DNA of 64,000 nt from Pomphorhynchus laevis (GCA_012934845.2 WNNJ02002327.1:1-64000), one strand, 5' to 3'; counted from the stretch's first letter, positions 22,228-33,654 are shown. Made by a program: numbers and translations. The notes: generated by a model from the sequence alone, not told the origin.

Positions 22228-24942
22228 ATGTACTCAACAATATTGGAAAAATACGTAAGTACTAATGATTTCAATTTTAGATCTTTTAAATGTAACAGAA
22301 AAAATTGTATAGTTTGTGATGTTATAAATAATAATAATTGTATCGTAAGTAATACGACAAACAAATGTTTTTCATTAAATATTAATAATAATTGTAACTG
22401 CAATACCGCAGGTGTAGTGTATCTAATACAATGCACATGTGGATTGCAATATATAGGAAAAACATATCAAATGTTAAAAACTAGGTTTAGGCAACACATA
22501 TATAATATACAGCATAATAGTCAAACTATATTTCATAAACATATGAGATTAATAGGACATGATATTAAAAACTGTAAATTATTTATTTTAGAACATATTA
22601 TCGAAGAAAACATTTCTATATTAAATCAAAAACTATTAGAAAAAGAAGATTTTTGGATTAAAACGCTTAATTCCATGTACCCATTAGGATTGAATGACGT
22701 GGTACAAGGAATTGGCAGAAGTAGTATAATACATAATAAACAACTATATTATAATAATCCGGTTAAACGCAAACCAAGAAGTCATGGTGATAAAAGGAAT
22801 AGGAAAAATAGAGTTAAAAATATTAAAAAAGATATGTATATAAATGAACAATTAGAAATATTAAAACAACTTTTAAGTGATAATAAGCTAAAAGATCTTT
22901 ATGTAAATATAAGAAGTTTTTCTAAAGATATCATATGTTCAATAAATCAAAAATTAATTAACGACTATGATAGGCTAAGTTGTATAATAGACAGTTATTG
23001 TAATACAAAATACTATAATCGTACAATAAATGTAAATAATAACAATAGAAAATATACATTAACCATAAACTTCATTAATAAATGTATAGATAACATAAAT
23101 ATAGCCGGACTTTTAAATAATTCTAAAAGTAAAGAAATAATAGGGTCAGATTTAAGTAAATATATTCCTAAAATAAGGTATAAACTCCTACCACCATTAG
23201 GACGAAAAATTTGTAATTATAATAAAGAATTAAAATCAATATGTAACGATAATATTAGAAACATAATGGAAACAGAATGCAATTGTAAAAGTCTTAGTTT
23301 TGATAAAATAAATGAACATATATGTACCCATAATCTAGAATTAATTGAAAATTGTGAATTAAGAAAGCTGCTATCGAAAGGGTATAAATATAGATTAAAT
23401 AACAACAACGACAAAAATAAAATATACAGTTCGTTATATAATAACTTAAATGATTACTTTAGTAAGCTGATTAATAGTGAAAGCTCGAATATATCTAAGA
23501 TAAAAATTTGGAAAGATTATATATTTGATAAAATTAAAAATAAAATGAAAATAACAAACAATTATAAAAGGAAAGATAAAATTAATAAAGATATGTATAA
23601 AGAACTTACTAAATTAAAGGATAACTATATAATAACAACTATTGATAAAGCTAGTAATAACTTTGTCTTCATATGCAAAAAGCTTTATTATGATATACTA
23701 ATGAAAGAGGTTAATTCTAATGATTTAAATGTAAATCCAGCATATGAACGTAGTGAGTTGAGTTTAGAATCAATTATTACAAGTCACTGTTCTATAATGG
23801 ATAAAAAGGGTATAAAGGTTGAATTAGATAATAAAACTATACCTATATTATATTGGAATCCAAAATTACATAAAAATCCAATAAAACCTAGGTTCATATG
23901 TAGTGCGTTTAAATGTACATTAAAACCACTTTCTGTTTATATGAATAAAATGCTTAAAGTAATTAAAGCACATTTTAAAAAATATTGCAAGGTAATCGAA
24001 ATTAATACTGGTATAAAACACTATTTCAGTATTAATTCTACAAAAGAATTTTTAGAACAGACAAAAGGAATAAATTTTCAAAATATAAATACATACGATT
24101 TTAGTACGCTTTATACAAATCTAGATTTAGTAGATATTAAAGAAGCGTTAGTAAAATTAATTAATCTTATATTCGGAAAAAGATATACATATATATGTTA
24201 TAATAATTATAACGCCTATCTAACAAAAATTAAACCATCAAATAAATATAAATATATGGATAAAATTGAATTAATAGAATCCTTAAATATTTTGATAAAT
24301 CAAAATTATTTAAAAGTAGGGACATCTATATTTAGACAAGTAAAAGGTGTTCCAATGGGTGGTAATAGTAGCCCAATTATAGCTGACTTGTTTTTAAGCT
24401 TTATAGAATATGAATTTGTTCATAACTGTGTAAAAACTAAATCTAAACAATATAAATATATGAAATATATGTTTCGATACATTGATGATATATGTGTATT
24501 TAATTCTAATAATTTTTATTCAATTAGTGAGCACATTTATCCAGAAAGCCTTATTCTTAACAAAACCAATATTAATGATAAAGAAGGTGTATATCTAGAT
24601 ATGAACATTAAATTAACATTAACTAAAACTACTATTAATTTATATCGTAAAGATGACATATTTAAATTTACAAGAAACATATTTTTGCATGAGCATTCAT
24701 GCATACCATATAATATAAAATATAATACATTAAATAATGAAATTTTAAGAATTGCAACAATATGTAATGATATTGGCTTTCTTAAAAATCATTTAAATAA
24801 TTTAATAGATACATATTTTAAACTAGGTTACTATAAAAATAACATCAAGCAGAAAATAGTAAAATATATAAATCAACACAATAATATAAAGAATAAATTT
24901 AAACTCTTAAGTGGCAAATTTTTATGGATGAATAATAAATAA
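22228..24942 (+). CDS. Naiad-type PLE protein: N-terminal GIY-YIG endonuclease plus RT, intact
   Basis: The 904-residue protein has the domain order opposite to Penelope. The endonuclease comes first: Cys 22, 27 and 30, then GVVYLIQCTCGLQYIGKT (Gly62 to Thr79), Arg86 and His90. A linker with a CxC motif follows (Cys351, Cys353; TECNCKS), a feature described for the Naiad/Chlamys clade. The RT follows: DKASNNFVFI, WNPKLHKNPIKPRFI, motif A TYDFSTLYTNL (Asp624), an extra segment before motif B that may be the insertion-in-fingers domain shared with telomerase, motif B QVKGVPMGGNSSP, and motif C FRYIDD (Asp753, Asp754). Asn, Ile and Lys codons dominate, matching the AT-rich element. The start ATG is preceded by an in-frame stop. 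With every motif present and no break, it looks like a potentially active autonomous retroelement. Confidence 0.95.
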   Translation: MYSTILEKYVSTNDFNFRSFKCNRKNCIVCDVINNNNCIVSNTTNKCFSLNINNNCNCNTAGVVYLIQCTCGLQYIGKTYQMLKTRFRQHIYNIQHNSQTIFHKHMRLIGHDIKNCKLFILEHIIEENISILNQKLLEKEDFWIKTLNSMYPLGLNDVVQGIGRSSIIHNKQLYYNNPVKRKPRSHGDKRNRKNRVKNIKKDMYINEQLEILKQLLSDNKLKDLYVNIRSFSKDIICSINQKLINDYDRLSCIIDSYCNTKYYNRTINVNNNNRKYTLTINFINKCIDNINIAGLLNNSKSKEIIGSDLSKYIPKIRYKLLPPLGRKICNYNKELKSICNDNIRNIMETECNCKSLSFDKINEHICTHNLELIENCELRKLLSKGYKYRLNNNNDKNKIYSSLYNNLNDYFSKLINSESSNISKIKIWKDYIFDKIKNKMKITNNYKRKDKINKDMYKELTKLKDNYIITTIDKASNNFVFICKKLYYDILMKEVNSNDLNVNPAYERSELSLESIITSHCSIMDKKGIKVELDNKTIPILYWNPKLHKNPIKPRFICSAFKCTLKPLSVYMNKMLKVIKAHFKKYCKVIEINTGIKHYFSINSTKEFLEQTKGINFQNINTYDFSTLYTNLDLVDIKEALVKLINLIFGKRYTYICYNNYNAYLTKIKPSNKYKYMDKIELIESLNILINQNYLKVGTSIFRQVKGVPMGGNSSPIIADLFLSFIEYEFVHNCVKTKSKQYKYMKYMFRYIDDICVFNSNNFYSISEHIYPESLILNKTNINDKEGVYLDMNIKLTLTKTTINLYRKDDIFKFTRNIFLHEHSCIPYNIKYNTLNNEILRIATICNDIGFLKNHLNNLIDTYFKLGYYKNNIKQKIVKYINQHNNIKNKFKLLSGKFLWMNNK

Positions 24943-25009
24943 TATACTTTGCATTAGAATAAGATACTAGATAGTTATTTCAGAGGAAATACATCATTAG
25001 CATGTATTT

Positions 25010-25066
25010 GGCCCCGCTGCTATGTTGGGTAGAGGAGTTAGGGGCCGAAACCTGATAGCATAGCAG
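25010..25066 (+). other. Interleaved helices in Naiad unit 2 tail
   Basis: GGCCCC (25,010-25,015) can pair with GGGGCC (25,041-25,046), and CTGCTATG (25,017-25,024) with CATAGCAG (25,059-25,066). Both helices are perfect and their strands alternate, so they form a pseudoknot if simultaneous. The order of the first two helices resembles HDV-like ribozymes, but no convincing P3, P1.1 or P4 is seen. A related hairpin with compensating changes is present in the old fragment at 2,959-2,986. Confidence 0.5.
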
Positions 25067-25151
25067 TTCCTCCTGATGACCTCTAATTCTTATTCTGATA
25101 CAACGCCTGTTATTTATTAGTCAATTCATAAAAATGACGTTTACTTTAAAT

Positions 25152-25182
<31 letters not shown>

Positions 25183-26030
25183 ACTTGATTAAAATTATAG
25201 AAAATCTAAAAACAATTATTAATTTTATTATTTAATTATTAAATTTTGATTTAGCATTATTATGTTTTGTTTATTTTATAATTATATAACAATACGTAGG
25301 CTCAGTTAGCTGATTTAATTTATTTATAAGTACACCATTACGTATCGTAGGGCAGGCTTATCATCAAATTATATTTCTTTATTTTACGTTTCTCCTTTCG
25401 GCTTCGTCAGGAAAAACATATAAATCATATAGTACTGAAACGTAAGATCTAGCATTTAATTTGGCCATTGTATCTATGCTGTTCTCGTATTTTAAAATGT
25501 ATTCTTCTTTTCGAAGACAGGTCGGTATGTTGCGCCGTATGGCACATCTGCCATTATCAGTCCTATTCAATTCATCTCACTTTTTCTCTTTTACATTTGG
25601 AATTATCTCTCTCTTTAACCACACTTACATTAAAAATTATAAGATAAGGACTGTTAATTAACACCAGCATGGCAGGGTTACAAATATATATAGATGTTTT
25701 TATTAGCTTATAATATATTAAAGTTCGACCACCCTCTAAAGATTATTAAATTACTTTGATGCCGTAAGTCAATTGGCATCGATAGACCTAGTTTTTACCG
25801 GGAATGATAATTTTATTAAATGAGATGCAGCAGAGAAGTATATCTATTGCATAGATACACCAAGTTTTAAATAACATGCAATTGTACTTTACCGTGTGGT
25901 AATTTAAATGAAAGAGAACAATCAAGCAAAAATGTACGACTGTTGCGCTTGCTGAGGATCAAAAACCTCCAAAATTTGTTCAAATTCAAAGGAATTTTCG
26001 TCTGTTCCTGGTGGTAAGTTATCAACACTG

Positions 26031-27167
26031 GTGGAGCTCAAGGTAAGAGATTTCTTAAAATTGCATGATGATGGGGGTGTTCTTCCCCCTATTCCTAAAG
26101 CTAAGAATTTATGTATTATCACTAGTACTATTCCAATAAAAAGGCAAGATCTTTTTAATGTATTCCTTCGTGATTTTGCATTAAAGTGCCGAAACAGAAT
26201 CATGTTTAATCGGTTAGAAACTTCGATAATAATTTAAAGGTTTCTTTCGGTAATTCGGACATTCTTACTGATTATGCATCTTATTTTGATCTCAAATTAA
26301 AAGACTGGTAAGATTTCTGTTAAGCCTGTTCAGGCTACACTAAAAATTACAAACTTCTCCACTCATTTGGTTGAGGAAGATGTAGCCTCCCTCAAAGCGC
26401 TATTTAAGCTATCTTCTCTGAAGAGAGTAGTTAATAAAGGTGGTCTGGAAGTCACTGTGGCATTTGCCACTGCTGATTCCTCTCAAGCAGATATACTGGA
26501 GCGCTCCTGTACGAACCCATTCCTAGGGTTTAACCTGAAATTCGTTAAGATTTATGAGGATGGTTTTACATATCCTCACTGTAACATTTGTCAATAGTGG
26601 GGGCACTGGGAGTCGTCTTGCAGTCTAGCTAGGATTTGCGGTATCGGTTCTTCTGGAAACTGCTCTTCCATTACCTCTGGAGTTAAATGTGATGCTTCCC
26701 TTTGCTGCTGTAATTGTGGAGATGACCATCCCTCCTGGTCCAGTAGATGTCCTCTTTTTAAGAAGTATTCTAACCTATTCTCAAAACCGCGGCCTGCAGC
26801 AGATCACCCTGTTACTTCTTCATTACCGTCGGAACGGAAGATGACTGACATTGATATTTTGAAACTTATGGACGTTTAAATTCAGGCCTCCAGTAATCGT
26901 CTGGAAGCCTTGATTTCCAACTTATGCGACTTCCTATGCTGCCCGCAGCCTGTGACTCTAGATGTTCAGATGCCTGTTTCAAACAAGCGTCATGGTTTGG
27001 AAACAGTGCCCCCTCTAAAGATTATAGACCATAAGAAAAAGAAGGCAAGGGGATCTTCTCAGCCTGTAATCTCCCTTATAAATGATGATGCTGCTTGCGG
27101 GGTAGTGCCGGTCGTGGACTTGGCTAGTGGTAAAGGGGATAATCCTTTTATCTCTAGTCATGTTTAG
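26031..27167 (+). pseudogene. LINE ORF1 protein, copy 1, interrupted
   Basis: The N-terminal part reads MELKVRDFLKLHDDGG; the middle LVEEDVASLKALFKLSS; then a Cys/His cluster with HCNICQ, GHWESSCSL, CDASLCCCNCGD and RCPLFKK, the nucleic-acid-binding knuckles of LINE ORF1p. A basic stretch KKKKARGSS follows. Stops interrupt the frame between these parts, for example after HCNICQ. In copy 2 the equivalent segment has fewer interruptions. Confidence 0.7.
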
Positions 27168-27219
27168 GGACCGATATTCCCGTATAACTGAGCCAACTCT
27201 ATGTCAAGTACCGGTGAAC

Positions 27220-27790
27220 CATTTTCACTGAACATTGTTCAGTGGAATTCGGGAGGAGCTTCGGCCCTTTGACTTCTCTCAGGCCGAGATGCAGATGTTA
27301 TAGTCCTTCAGGGAACGCAGCCTATCCGTCTCCCCAGGACATTACTCGATTCATCCCTAAGCACATTTGTTCCCACTATACTCCGTACATAACCCCGCCT
27401 AACCCCTCTTCATCTCAAGCACTCTTGACCCTAGCTAAATGCTCTTTAAGATCCTCTGCTTTTAAATTATTCTTGTCTAGCCCTTTCTTGTTTAGTAGTT
27501 TCTCTCTGAGAGAACGGTAAACATTTCAGTCTTGCCAAAGTCTACATTCGTCCAGGGGAGATTCACAAGAATCGTGACCTCCTGGATCGGATCATTGATA
27601 GCGGCTATGACATGGTACTAGGTGATTTCAACGACAGAACTGGTCGTTGGATTAATGCAGCACTCCGCAGAGCTAGGAACCGGTACTTCATTCATAAACC
27701 ACCATCCCCTACCTTTCATTGCTCTACAACAAACTCACCCCTCGACCTTCTACTGATTCATGAGAGGTAGTTGTTAAAACCACTCAGTAC
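27220..27790 (+). pseudogene. LINE APE-like endonuclease, copy 1, decayed
   Basis: Readable islands in changing frames: VQWNSGG at the start, DADVIVLQ, then RPGEIHKNRDLLDRIIDSGY followed by VLGDFNDRTG, and SPLDLLLIH. These are the endonuclease blocks that precede a LINE RT. GDFN carries catalytic residues. The region is too broken to encode the enzyme. Confidence 0.6.
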
Positions 27791-28056
27791 TAAACAGTCG
27801 CGTCAACATCTGTCCACCTCTCATAACCTACTTCGTTGGCGGATAGAAGAGGACATGCTGCTTCGGAGGAGATTCCACTCTGATCCAATCAGAGTGAGGG
27901 TCGTTCAGGCAGCTGTCCGGCGCTTCCCTCGAATTGGGAAAGAGAGTTTAACGGAATTCAATTCCTACCTCTCTCGCAAGCTACCGGGATTTTATCGACT
28001 ACCTATAAAGGTCGCCTTTTCAATAATACTCCAACAAAGCTCAAGACCCTTGCAAT

Positions 28057-29298
28057 ATGCTCCATCTTCCCAATCTCTCTTCTTCTGCACGTCAATCTCT
28101 CTCGAAAGAATACTGGATCACTAGATATAGGTTCCAGCTGGTTAAGGATAGGGCAAGCATTGCTTCCCTAAATCTGTCCCGGTCTTCCTTCTGGAAGATA
28201 TTCAAAAAAGAGAGATATGTTTGTTGGAGGGAGAGTGCATCTGGGTGGATTGGTAGCATCGGTCTTGCTAATGTTTTGGAGGAGTCACTTGCCCTACATA
28301 ATTATGGAGCCACGCAATCATTGCAACCAATCCCGCCTTGGGGGGACTTCAGGAGTAGGGATATCTCTGTTCCAGAGATCCTGAATGCCTGGGGTCCTCT
28401 TCCGGGCACCTCCATGTCCACCGCTTCACTCTCTTCTCGGGTCTGTCAGCTTTTGACAGCAATTCTAAGGAGAGAAGTGGCCGTCACTATGCTTTTAGCA
28501 TCGCCCTCTGATGTAGCCGGAATCAACATTAGCAAGAGAATTTTTATCCCTAAGAGAAATTCGGTTCGCTCTCCAAAAGGCCTGCGGCCCATCTCAATTC
28601 AAAATTCCCTCGTTTCGATCTACGAAAAAGCGCTTGCGCGTAGAATCCGCGTCCATCTAAGTAGGCATAATTTAAGCCCACCTGGTTTCCATGGGTTCGT
28701 CAAAGGTCGCTCGGTCCATTCAGCAGTTGGTAAGGTGCAGCAGTTTTGTCAAGAGAATAGCAATCAACTCGTTGTGGCTGCTTTGCTTGATTTCTCTGCC
28801 GCATTTGACCGTATCTCTATTTCCTTTGTGATCTTTTCTCTCAGGTCCCTCGGGTTGCCTCCGAGAATTGTTAACAGGATGGAGATACTGCTGTACACCA
28901 AGCGATTCTTCTATGAAGACGACCCTGATGCACGTCAGTTCTACCCTATTACAGGAGTGCCTCAAGGTTCACCACTTTCTCCCATCTTGTATCTTGCTGC
29001 CTCCATTCAACTGTTCAAAATATTTAAACGCGAAAAACGTCGAGTGGTATACGCTGATAATACCACAGCTTCGTTTTCTGGACGCAGGTGTAAAGACGTA
29101 GTCTCTGACATCTGCCAGTTCTTTTTGAGATTAAAAGACCAGTTTCCCGAGTACAATCTTATTTTAAATCCTCGAAATCGCAGGTGGTTGTTTTTCATGG
29201 TGCCCCTGCGACGAAGAAAAAGCTTAAAAGATTATCACTCTCTGATCTATTCTCCTTACTGCCCAACGAACCACTCCCTGTCTTTTCTAGTCGAGTAA
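28057..29298 (+). pseudogene. LINE reverse transcriptase, copy 1, active-site change
   Basis: A 413-codon open frame holds the RT core: SPKGLRPISIQNSLVSIYEK, GFHGFVKGRSVHSAVG, motif A ALLDFSAAFDRIS, motif B GVPQGSPLSPILY and motif C. Motif C reads YADN (residues 332-335) instead of YADD, replacing a metal-binding Asp; copy 2 keeps YADD. The C-terminal part continues in another frame (29,184-29,504) with KADLDRLKRILKRARWALK. The element is therefore dead even though the frame is long. Confidence 0.8.
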
Positions 29299-29870
29299 GA
29301 TACCTGGGATTTCCTGTGATCGTTAACTGGTCAGCTAAGGCTGACCTGGATAGACTTAAACGTATCCTGAAGAGAGCTAGATGGGCCCTGAAACGGGCTC
29401 AGCAACTGTCAGTAAGGGAGAAATCCCAGGTAAGTCTCTGGGATACCTGGACTATCTCGGGTTTAGTCTTCATTTCGAGAGGACGTCCCCTGAGCAAAGG
29501 CTAAGGTATCTGAAACTGCTCGTGTCCTGCTTACCTGGCATCGTCCGCCGCGATTGGATCCTTCGGGAGGTGGCAGACCCCGGGTGGTTCAGTCATAAGG
29601 CGGCGAGTTGGATTGGTTGGAGGGCTCTGATTCCTTTGGACATCAGCTTGTAGAAGGTTTTAGAAGACTACAGATGAACAATTATGGTTCTGCTGTGTAT
29701 CGAACGTTGTCTAAGTACTGGCTGATGCGTTGTGTTCTGTTCTGTTGCCTTGTGTTATCTTTCTACTAAGAATATATTTATTTTTATTTTATTTTAGATC
29801 CCTTAAAAGAGCGGCTTACTTTCTATAATGTATATTCAGAGAATATAACTTTATGAAAATGATTATCACA

Positions 29871-30479
29871 AATGTTATCAATTTTAAGATTGAAGAACCA
29901 CGAGATAATTATGGATTAATGCTAGAACCACTTAGTCTTCTTATATACGATGACAAATAACCGGAATAAGTGTTTAACGGAGTGTATAAAGGAATCTATA
30001 ATGAATATAAAAACAAGGCAAAATTGATTTAAAACAAATATTTTGTTGAATTTATAAACTACTAGTCTACTGGAAAAATTAATTAATAAAAGTTTTGAGT
30101 AAAATGAATCCATAGGATTCATTTGTTGAACGAATCGTTGTAGAAAAACAAAGACAGAATCATAAATACTAAGGCGTCTATCAAGTTTTTAAAGGATTGT
30201 AAAGATAATAAGATCGTTCCTAGTTTTGCAAGGATTAACTGCGGACTAAAAGGTTTTCGTGACAGTCAGTTCTCCAAAAAAAGTCAAGTTTGCAGCTCTT
30301 GAAGTTTGCTATTAATTGTGAGTTTAAATCGCTGAATAAGTTGATTAGATTTTCTGAAAATTTGTATTTTGATGTTATTTCATTAATTTCTGTTTTATAT
30401 TTCAAATTGTTAGAAAATTATCATGTATAAACTTTGTAAAAAATTTGTTTTCTGTTTAGTAAGAAATTAAATTCATTAA
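29871..30479. other. No gene recognised
   Basis: AT-rich sequence after the LINE tail. It runs up to the first readable PLE codons near 30.5 kb and may be the decayed 5' part of that element. Confidence 0.4.
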
Positions 30480-31450
30480 GTTATGATCCAATAGTATTAA
30501 AAAATCAAACGAGGTCATATTTTGGAGTTAAAAAACATTTAAGTGAAAAATCTAAGAGTTTGTTAGATCTAGAACCCAATTTCACACCACGATTGAATGT
30601 TAAAGAAGAACACCTTTACACATGTTTAGAAGAAACTTGTTATTCTTCTCATTTAATACATAATTTACCATTATACATTAAATTGAAATTAGAAAATGTG
30701 CTTCGGATAATCATAATACTGGAAAGGACTTAAAGCATACTAAAAAAGAATTAAAAGATAATGACCTAGTAGCATGTAAGGCTGACAAAGGAAATTGTTT
30801 TGTAGTTATGGATACGCTGGAATATATAACATTAGGTAATAAACTAATAAATAACAACAAACTTAAAAAGTGTCTTTTTTAAAAAGTGTTTTAAAAAAGT
30901 GTCATGTTACGAAGTCAAACTAAATTTTACAATTACTTAAAAAAGTTTATCATCAAAAAAACACAAGTTCACAAATATATAATTTGTCTATATCAAAAAG
31001 TGCAAAATATGCATTTTTATATCTCCTTCCCTAAGTACATAAAGAAGAATAAGCGGCTAGACCAATTGTGGCTTTCTATATGACATACGCGTATAAATTA
31101 TCTAAATATATCGTCCGAAAGTTAAAATCAAAACTTGTAGAACATTATTCATGCATAAAAGATGGTATAGAATTCTGCCAAAGAATTCGCAATATGGAAA
31201 TGATACATAAAAAATGCATGTTTTCATGTAATATCAATGTTTATTAATATACATATATTGAAGGCCATAGAGATAAAATGTAATTTACTACTGAAGGAAA
31301 TCCTGACGACGACACAAACTTAGCATACCATCAATGGTTTGATATATTAAATATGTGTACCATTGGCATGACATTTGAATTTGATGGAGAACTATATGAA
31401 CAAACGGATGGATTAACAATGGGTAATCCTCTAGCACCTTAAAGTACTTT
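30480..31450 (+). pseudogene. Decayed Penelope-like RT
   Basis: Islands of PLE sequence in several frames: KELKDNDLVACKADKGN near 30,750, an LPK.HK-like segment followed by RPIV near 31,040, and ELYEQTDGLTMGNPLAP (motif B) near 31,385-31,440. Motif C and the endonuclease were not found. Many breaks; an old copy. Confidence 0.65.
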
Positions 31451-33230
31451 TTTAGTGTTTTTGTTTAATTGTCATATTTTGTTTGCTGCGGCCCCAACAA
31501 ACGAAAATGTGACATGAACAAATGTTAGCAACGATTTTGATTCCAGCATCAATGCACAAACAGACAAAAAACTTTATTTATGTGACATTTTTTCATTTTA
31601 TGTTAATTTTCTGGAGATGCTAGTAGTTACTAGAGAAATATTAAAATAATCTTTGTTGTCGTTTAACTATACTTGATAGTTCCTGGAAATAAAATATTTT
31701 AAATCTATAGGATGTTAGAATTGATCATGAAATTTCAAATGCAACAATTTGGGGTTATATTTAAGGGGTCATTGTTGTAGTGAGATCAACCAGCACTTTA
31801 CAACTTTTGTCAATAAAAAATTCAACACGATAACTCGTGAGAGATATGAAAAGATGTGAAACAATTTTCAAATTACATTGAAAAATATAATTCCACAAAC
31901 AAAATAATTATCAATATTGTAGATTTTTGTTTTTAAAAGGTTGCACAAACTCCTAAAGCGCTTAGTTGGGGCAAACAAAACAGCGTATAAGTTACCGTTA
32001 CATTTCCAATTAGTTCTAAGTATCGGATACTCAATAATGTTCAGAATTAATTCCTTTCATTTATTTAGTCAAAATTATAAATTGTAAAGATTATAATTGA
32101 AGTAAATGGTCAAGAGAATAATTGTCCAACGACAATAGATATTCCAAAATTGTCAAATCGAAGAAATATCAATTTGGTGTAGGTGATCAAGGAAAAGCTA
32201 ATACGGACTACAATTAATCTCATTGGGAATTCTCTCAATTTGCTCTATCATTAATAAATAATTAAAAAAAGGAATTCCTTTTTATTAATGAAATGCAATC
32301 TTCAAAGATAAAAAAAATCACAATAAACTAAAGACTTCAAACCGAAGATTTGTGAATTGATATTCTCATTCAGATATAACTAAAACAAAAATTTTAATTC
32401 AAGGCTTTTTTCATATTTATCTACCATCTTGAAATTGTTGAACACTTATAGGTACAACAGTCTAGTTTACTAAAATTTTGTAATAAATATATGACCATTT
32501 CATGTGTTTTCCTAACAAATTTGTTTATAGAGTGCAGCTTATACAACTTTTGGAACATTCACTCTAGAATATAGAACGTAATAATCCCATCACGTAGAAA
32601 AGGCACATCTTATAAATACGAAGTTGAATTTGATAAATTTGCACTTTCTACTTATTTCAATGACATCTTATTATTAAAATGACTATTGCTGAAATTCCAT
32701 TTACTGGTGATAGAATATATCAATAATCCTTCGGTAAATTATCAAAAGAATGAAAATATGGGGATTTCTCTCTCATTATATAATGGCTAAAAAATATTCC
32801 ACAAATGAAAATCCTAAATGCTTTTAAAGATTTAATATCAAAAATCGTGGAAACACAAAAGTATATGATTAAATATAAAAGTCGGATTGAGATATCTGAA
32901 AATCTTCAGGTGTAAAAATATTCGGGAAAATCTTCAGGTATAAAAATCAGGAAGACTCCACAAGTAATTTTCAACCGTTAGAATTTACAATCCCTTCGAA
33001 ACAATGTAATGTTAACACGTAACAGATTTGTATTCAGATATATTATATCAAATACTACAGTATTTGATATATCAATTATAGAAAGTGATACGTAAGAAGT
33101 AAAAGAGTATAGTGATGAGACAATGTTATTTTATTCTATATACCATTTTTAATATTCTATTAAACCATTTCAAAATGATTATTGTTGAAATTCCATTTAC
33201 TGGTGATAGAATATATCAAATGCATCAACT
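31451..33230. other. Repeat debris, no gene
   Basis: No coding motif is seen. A block at 32,328-32,545 recurs nearly exactly at 37,157-37,372, and a short block with ATTCCATTTACTGGTGATAG occurs at 32,692 and 33,189. It may be the eroded 3' part of the PLE at 30.5 kb. Confidence 0.4.
32328..32545. repeat. 215-bp dispersed repeat, copy 1 of 2
   Basis: Nearly identical to 37,157-37,372, from AACCGAAGATTTGTGAATTG to GTGCAGCTTATACAACT, with about two visible differences. Such closeness between otherwise decayed regions suggests a recent copy or gene conversion. Confidence 0.8.
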
Positions 33231-33232
33231 GC

Positions 33233-33297
33233 ATGGCTATAGAATATATGGCTATAGAATACATGGCTATAGAATATATCAACTGCATGGCTATAGT
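33233..33297. repeat. Short tandem repeat, about 18-bp unit
   Basis: ATGGCTATAGAATATATGGC-type units repeat about four times, ending ATGGCTATAG. Confidence 0.7.
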
Positions 33298-33369
33298 CTT
33301 GTATGTTTTTTTATTTTCATAAAATACAACAAATCTTAGTAAAAGTTTTAGTTATTGTCATTAAGTTCT

Positions 33370-33654
33370 TTATTTGTATTCATTCAAATGATAGGGATTG
33401 CCTCTTGTGGAGCGACTACCCCTTATTGCTTGAGAAGCTGCCTGTACCAAGACGAATCCAATCTTTATTCTCAATTGGCATATAACATCAGCGTACTCAC
33501 GGTCGGTTCGTACATTTTGCATTTTAGCAATATTTTTTAAAATTCTATCGGCATCATGACCCATACTACCGGAAACCGAAAAAACTGCGGGTAAAAAATT
33601 CCCCTTTCTACTGCGGTTATCTAAAAGAGCTAGGGCGATTCCACATATATGCAT
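33370..33654 (-). other. 94-codon minus-strand frame, unassigned
   Basis: Reads MHICGIALALLDNRSRKGN, then PAVFSVSGSMGHDADRIL, and RTDREYADVICQLRIKIGF followed by AIRGSR. The composition looks protein-like and unlike the AT-driven frames around it, but I cannot name a family. It may be the C-terminal piece of a transposable-element ORF. Confidence 0.3.

Larger units (their letters stand above)
18091..25318 (+). mobile_element. Head-to-tail Naiad-type PLE array, two units plus a partial third
   Basis: Unit starts are at 18,091, 21,614 and 25,138, marked by CGTTTA(C/T)TTTAAATTTTA, giving periods of 3,523 and 3,524. The third unit stops after 181 bases within the leader. The two full units differ at only a handful of positions that I could find (for example T/A near 18,294 and T/C near 19,714) plus one length difference, so the array is young. 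Tandem units sharing a pseudo-LTR are typical of PLEs. The flanks CATAGTGA on the left and TTTATTTATAAG on the right are joined directly at 50,933-50,952, the empty site; no clear target duplication is seen. Confidence 0.92.
25319..29870 (+). mobile_element. I/Jockey-type LINE, copy 1
   Basis: Colinear with 50,941-57,517. Order: untranslated region with a GTTTCTCCTTTCGGCTTCG block, ORF1 with zinc knuckles, APE-like endonuclease, RT, and a 3' region ending near GATTATCACAAATGTTATCA. Shared sequence also extends 57 bases to the left of the Naiad array (18,034-18,090), so the array interrupts this element or its immediate flank. The frames have several breaks. About 150 bases at 25,590-25,740 are absent from copy 2. 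Confidence 0.85.

Noticed and set aside
25010-25066. Naiad tail as a definite HDV-like ribozyme
   Set aside because: Two helices fit the order, but P3, P1.1 and P4 are not convincing, so it is reported only as a possible pseudoknot.
26031-27167. LINE ORF1 zinc knuckles read as a retroviral nucleocapsid
   Set aside because: They are followed by an APE-type endonuclease and a LINE RT with no protease, RNase H or integrase; this is LINE ORF1p.
33233-33297. CRISPR-like array
   Set aside because: Short tandem units without spacers in a eukaryotic context; a simple tandem repeat.
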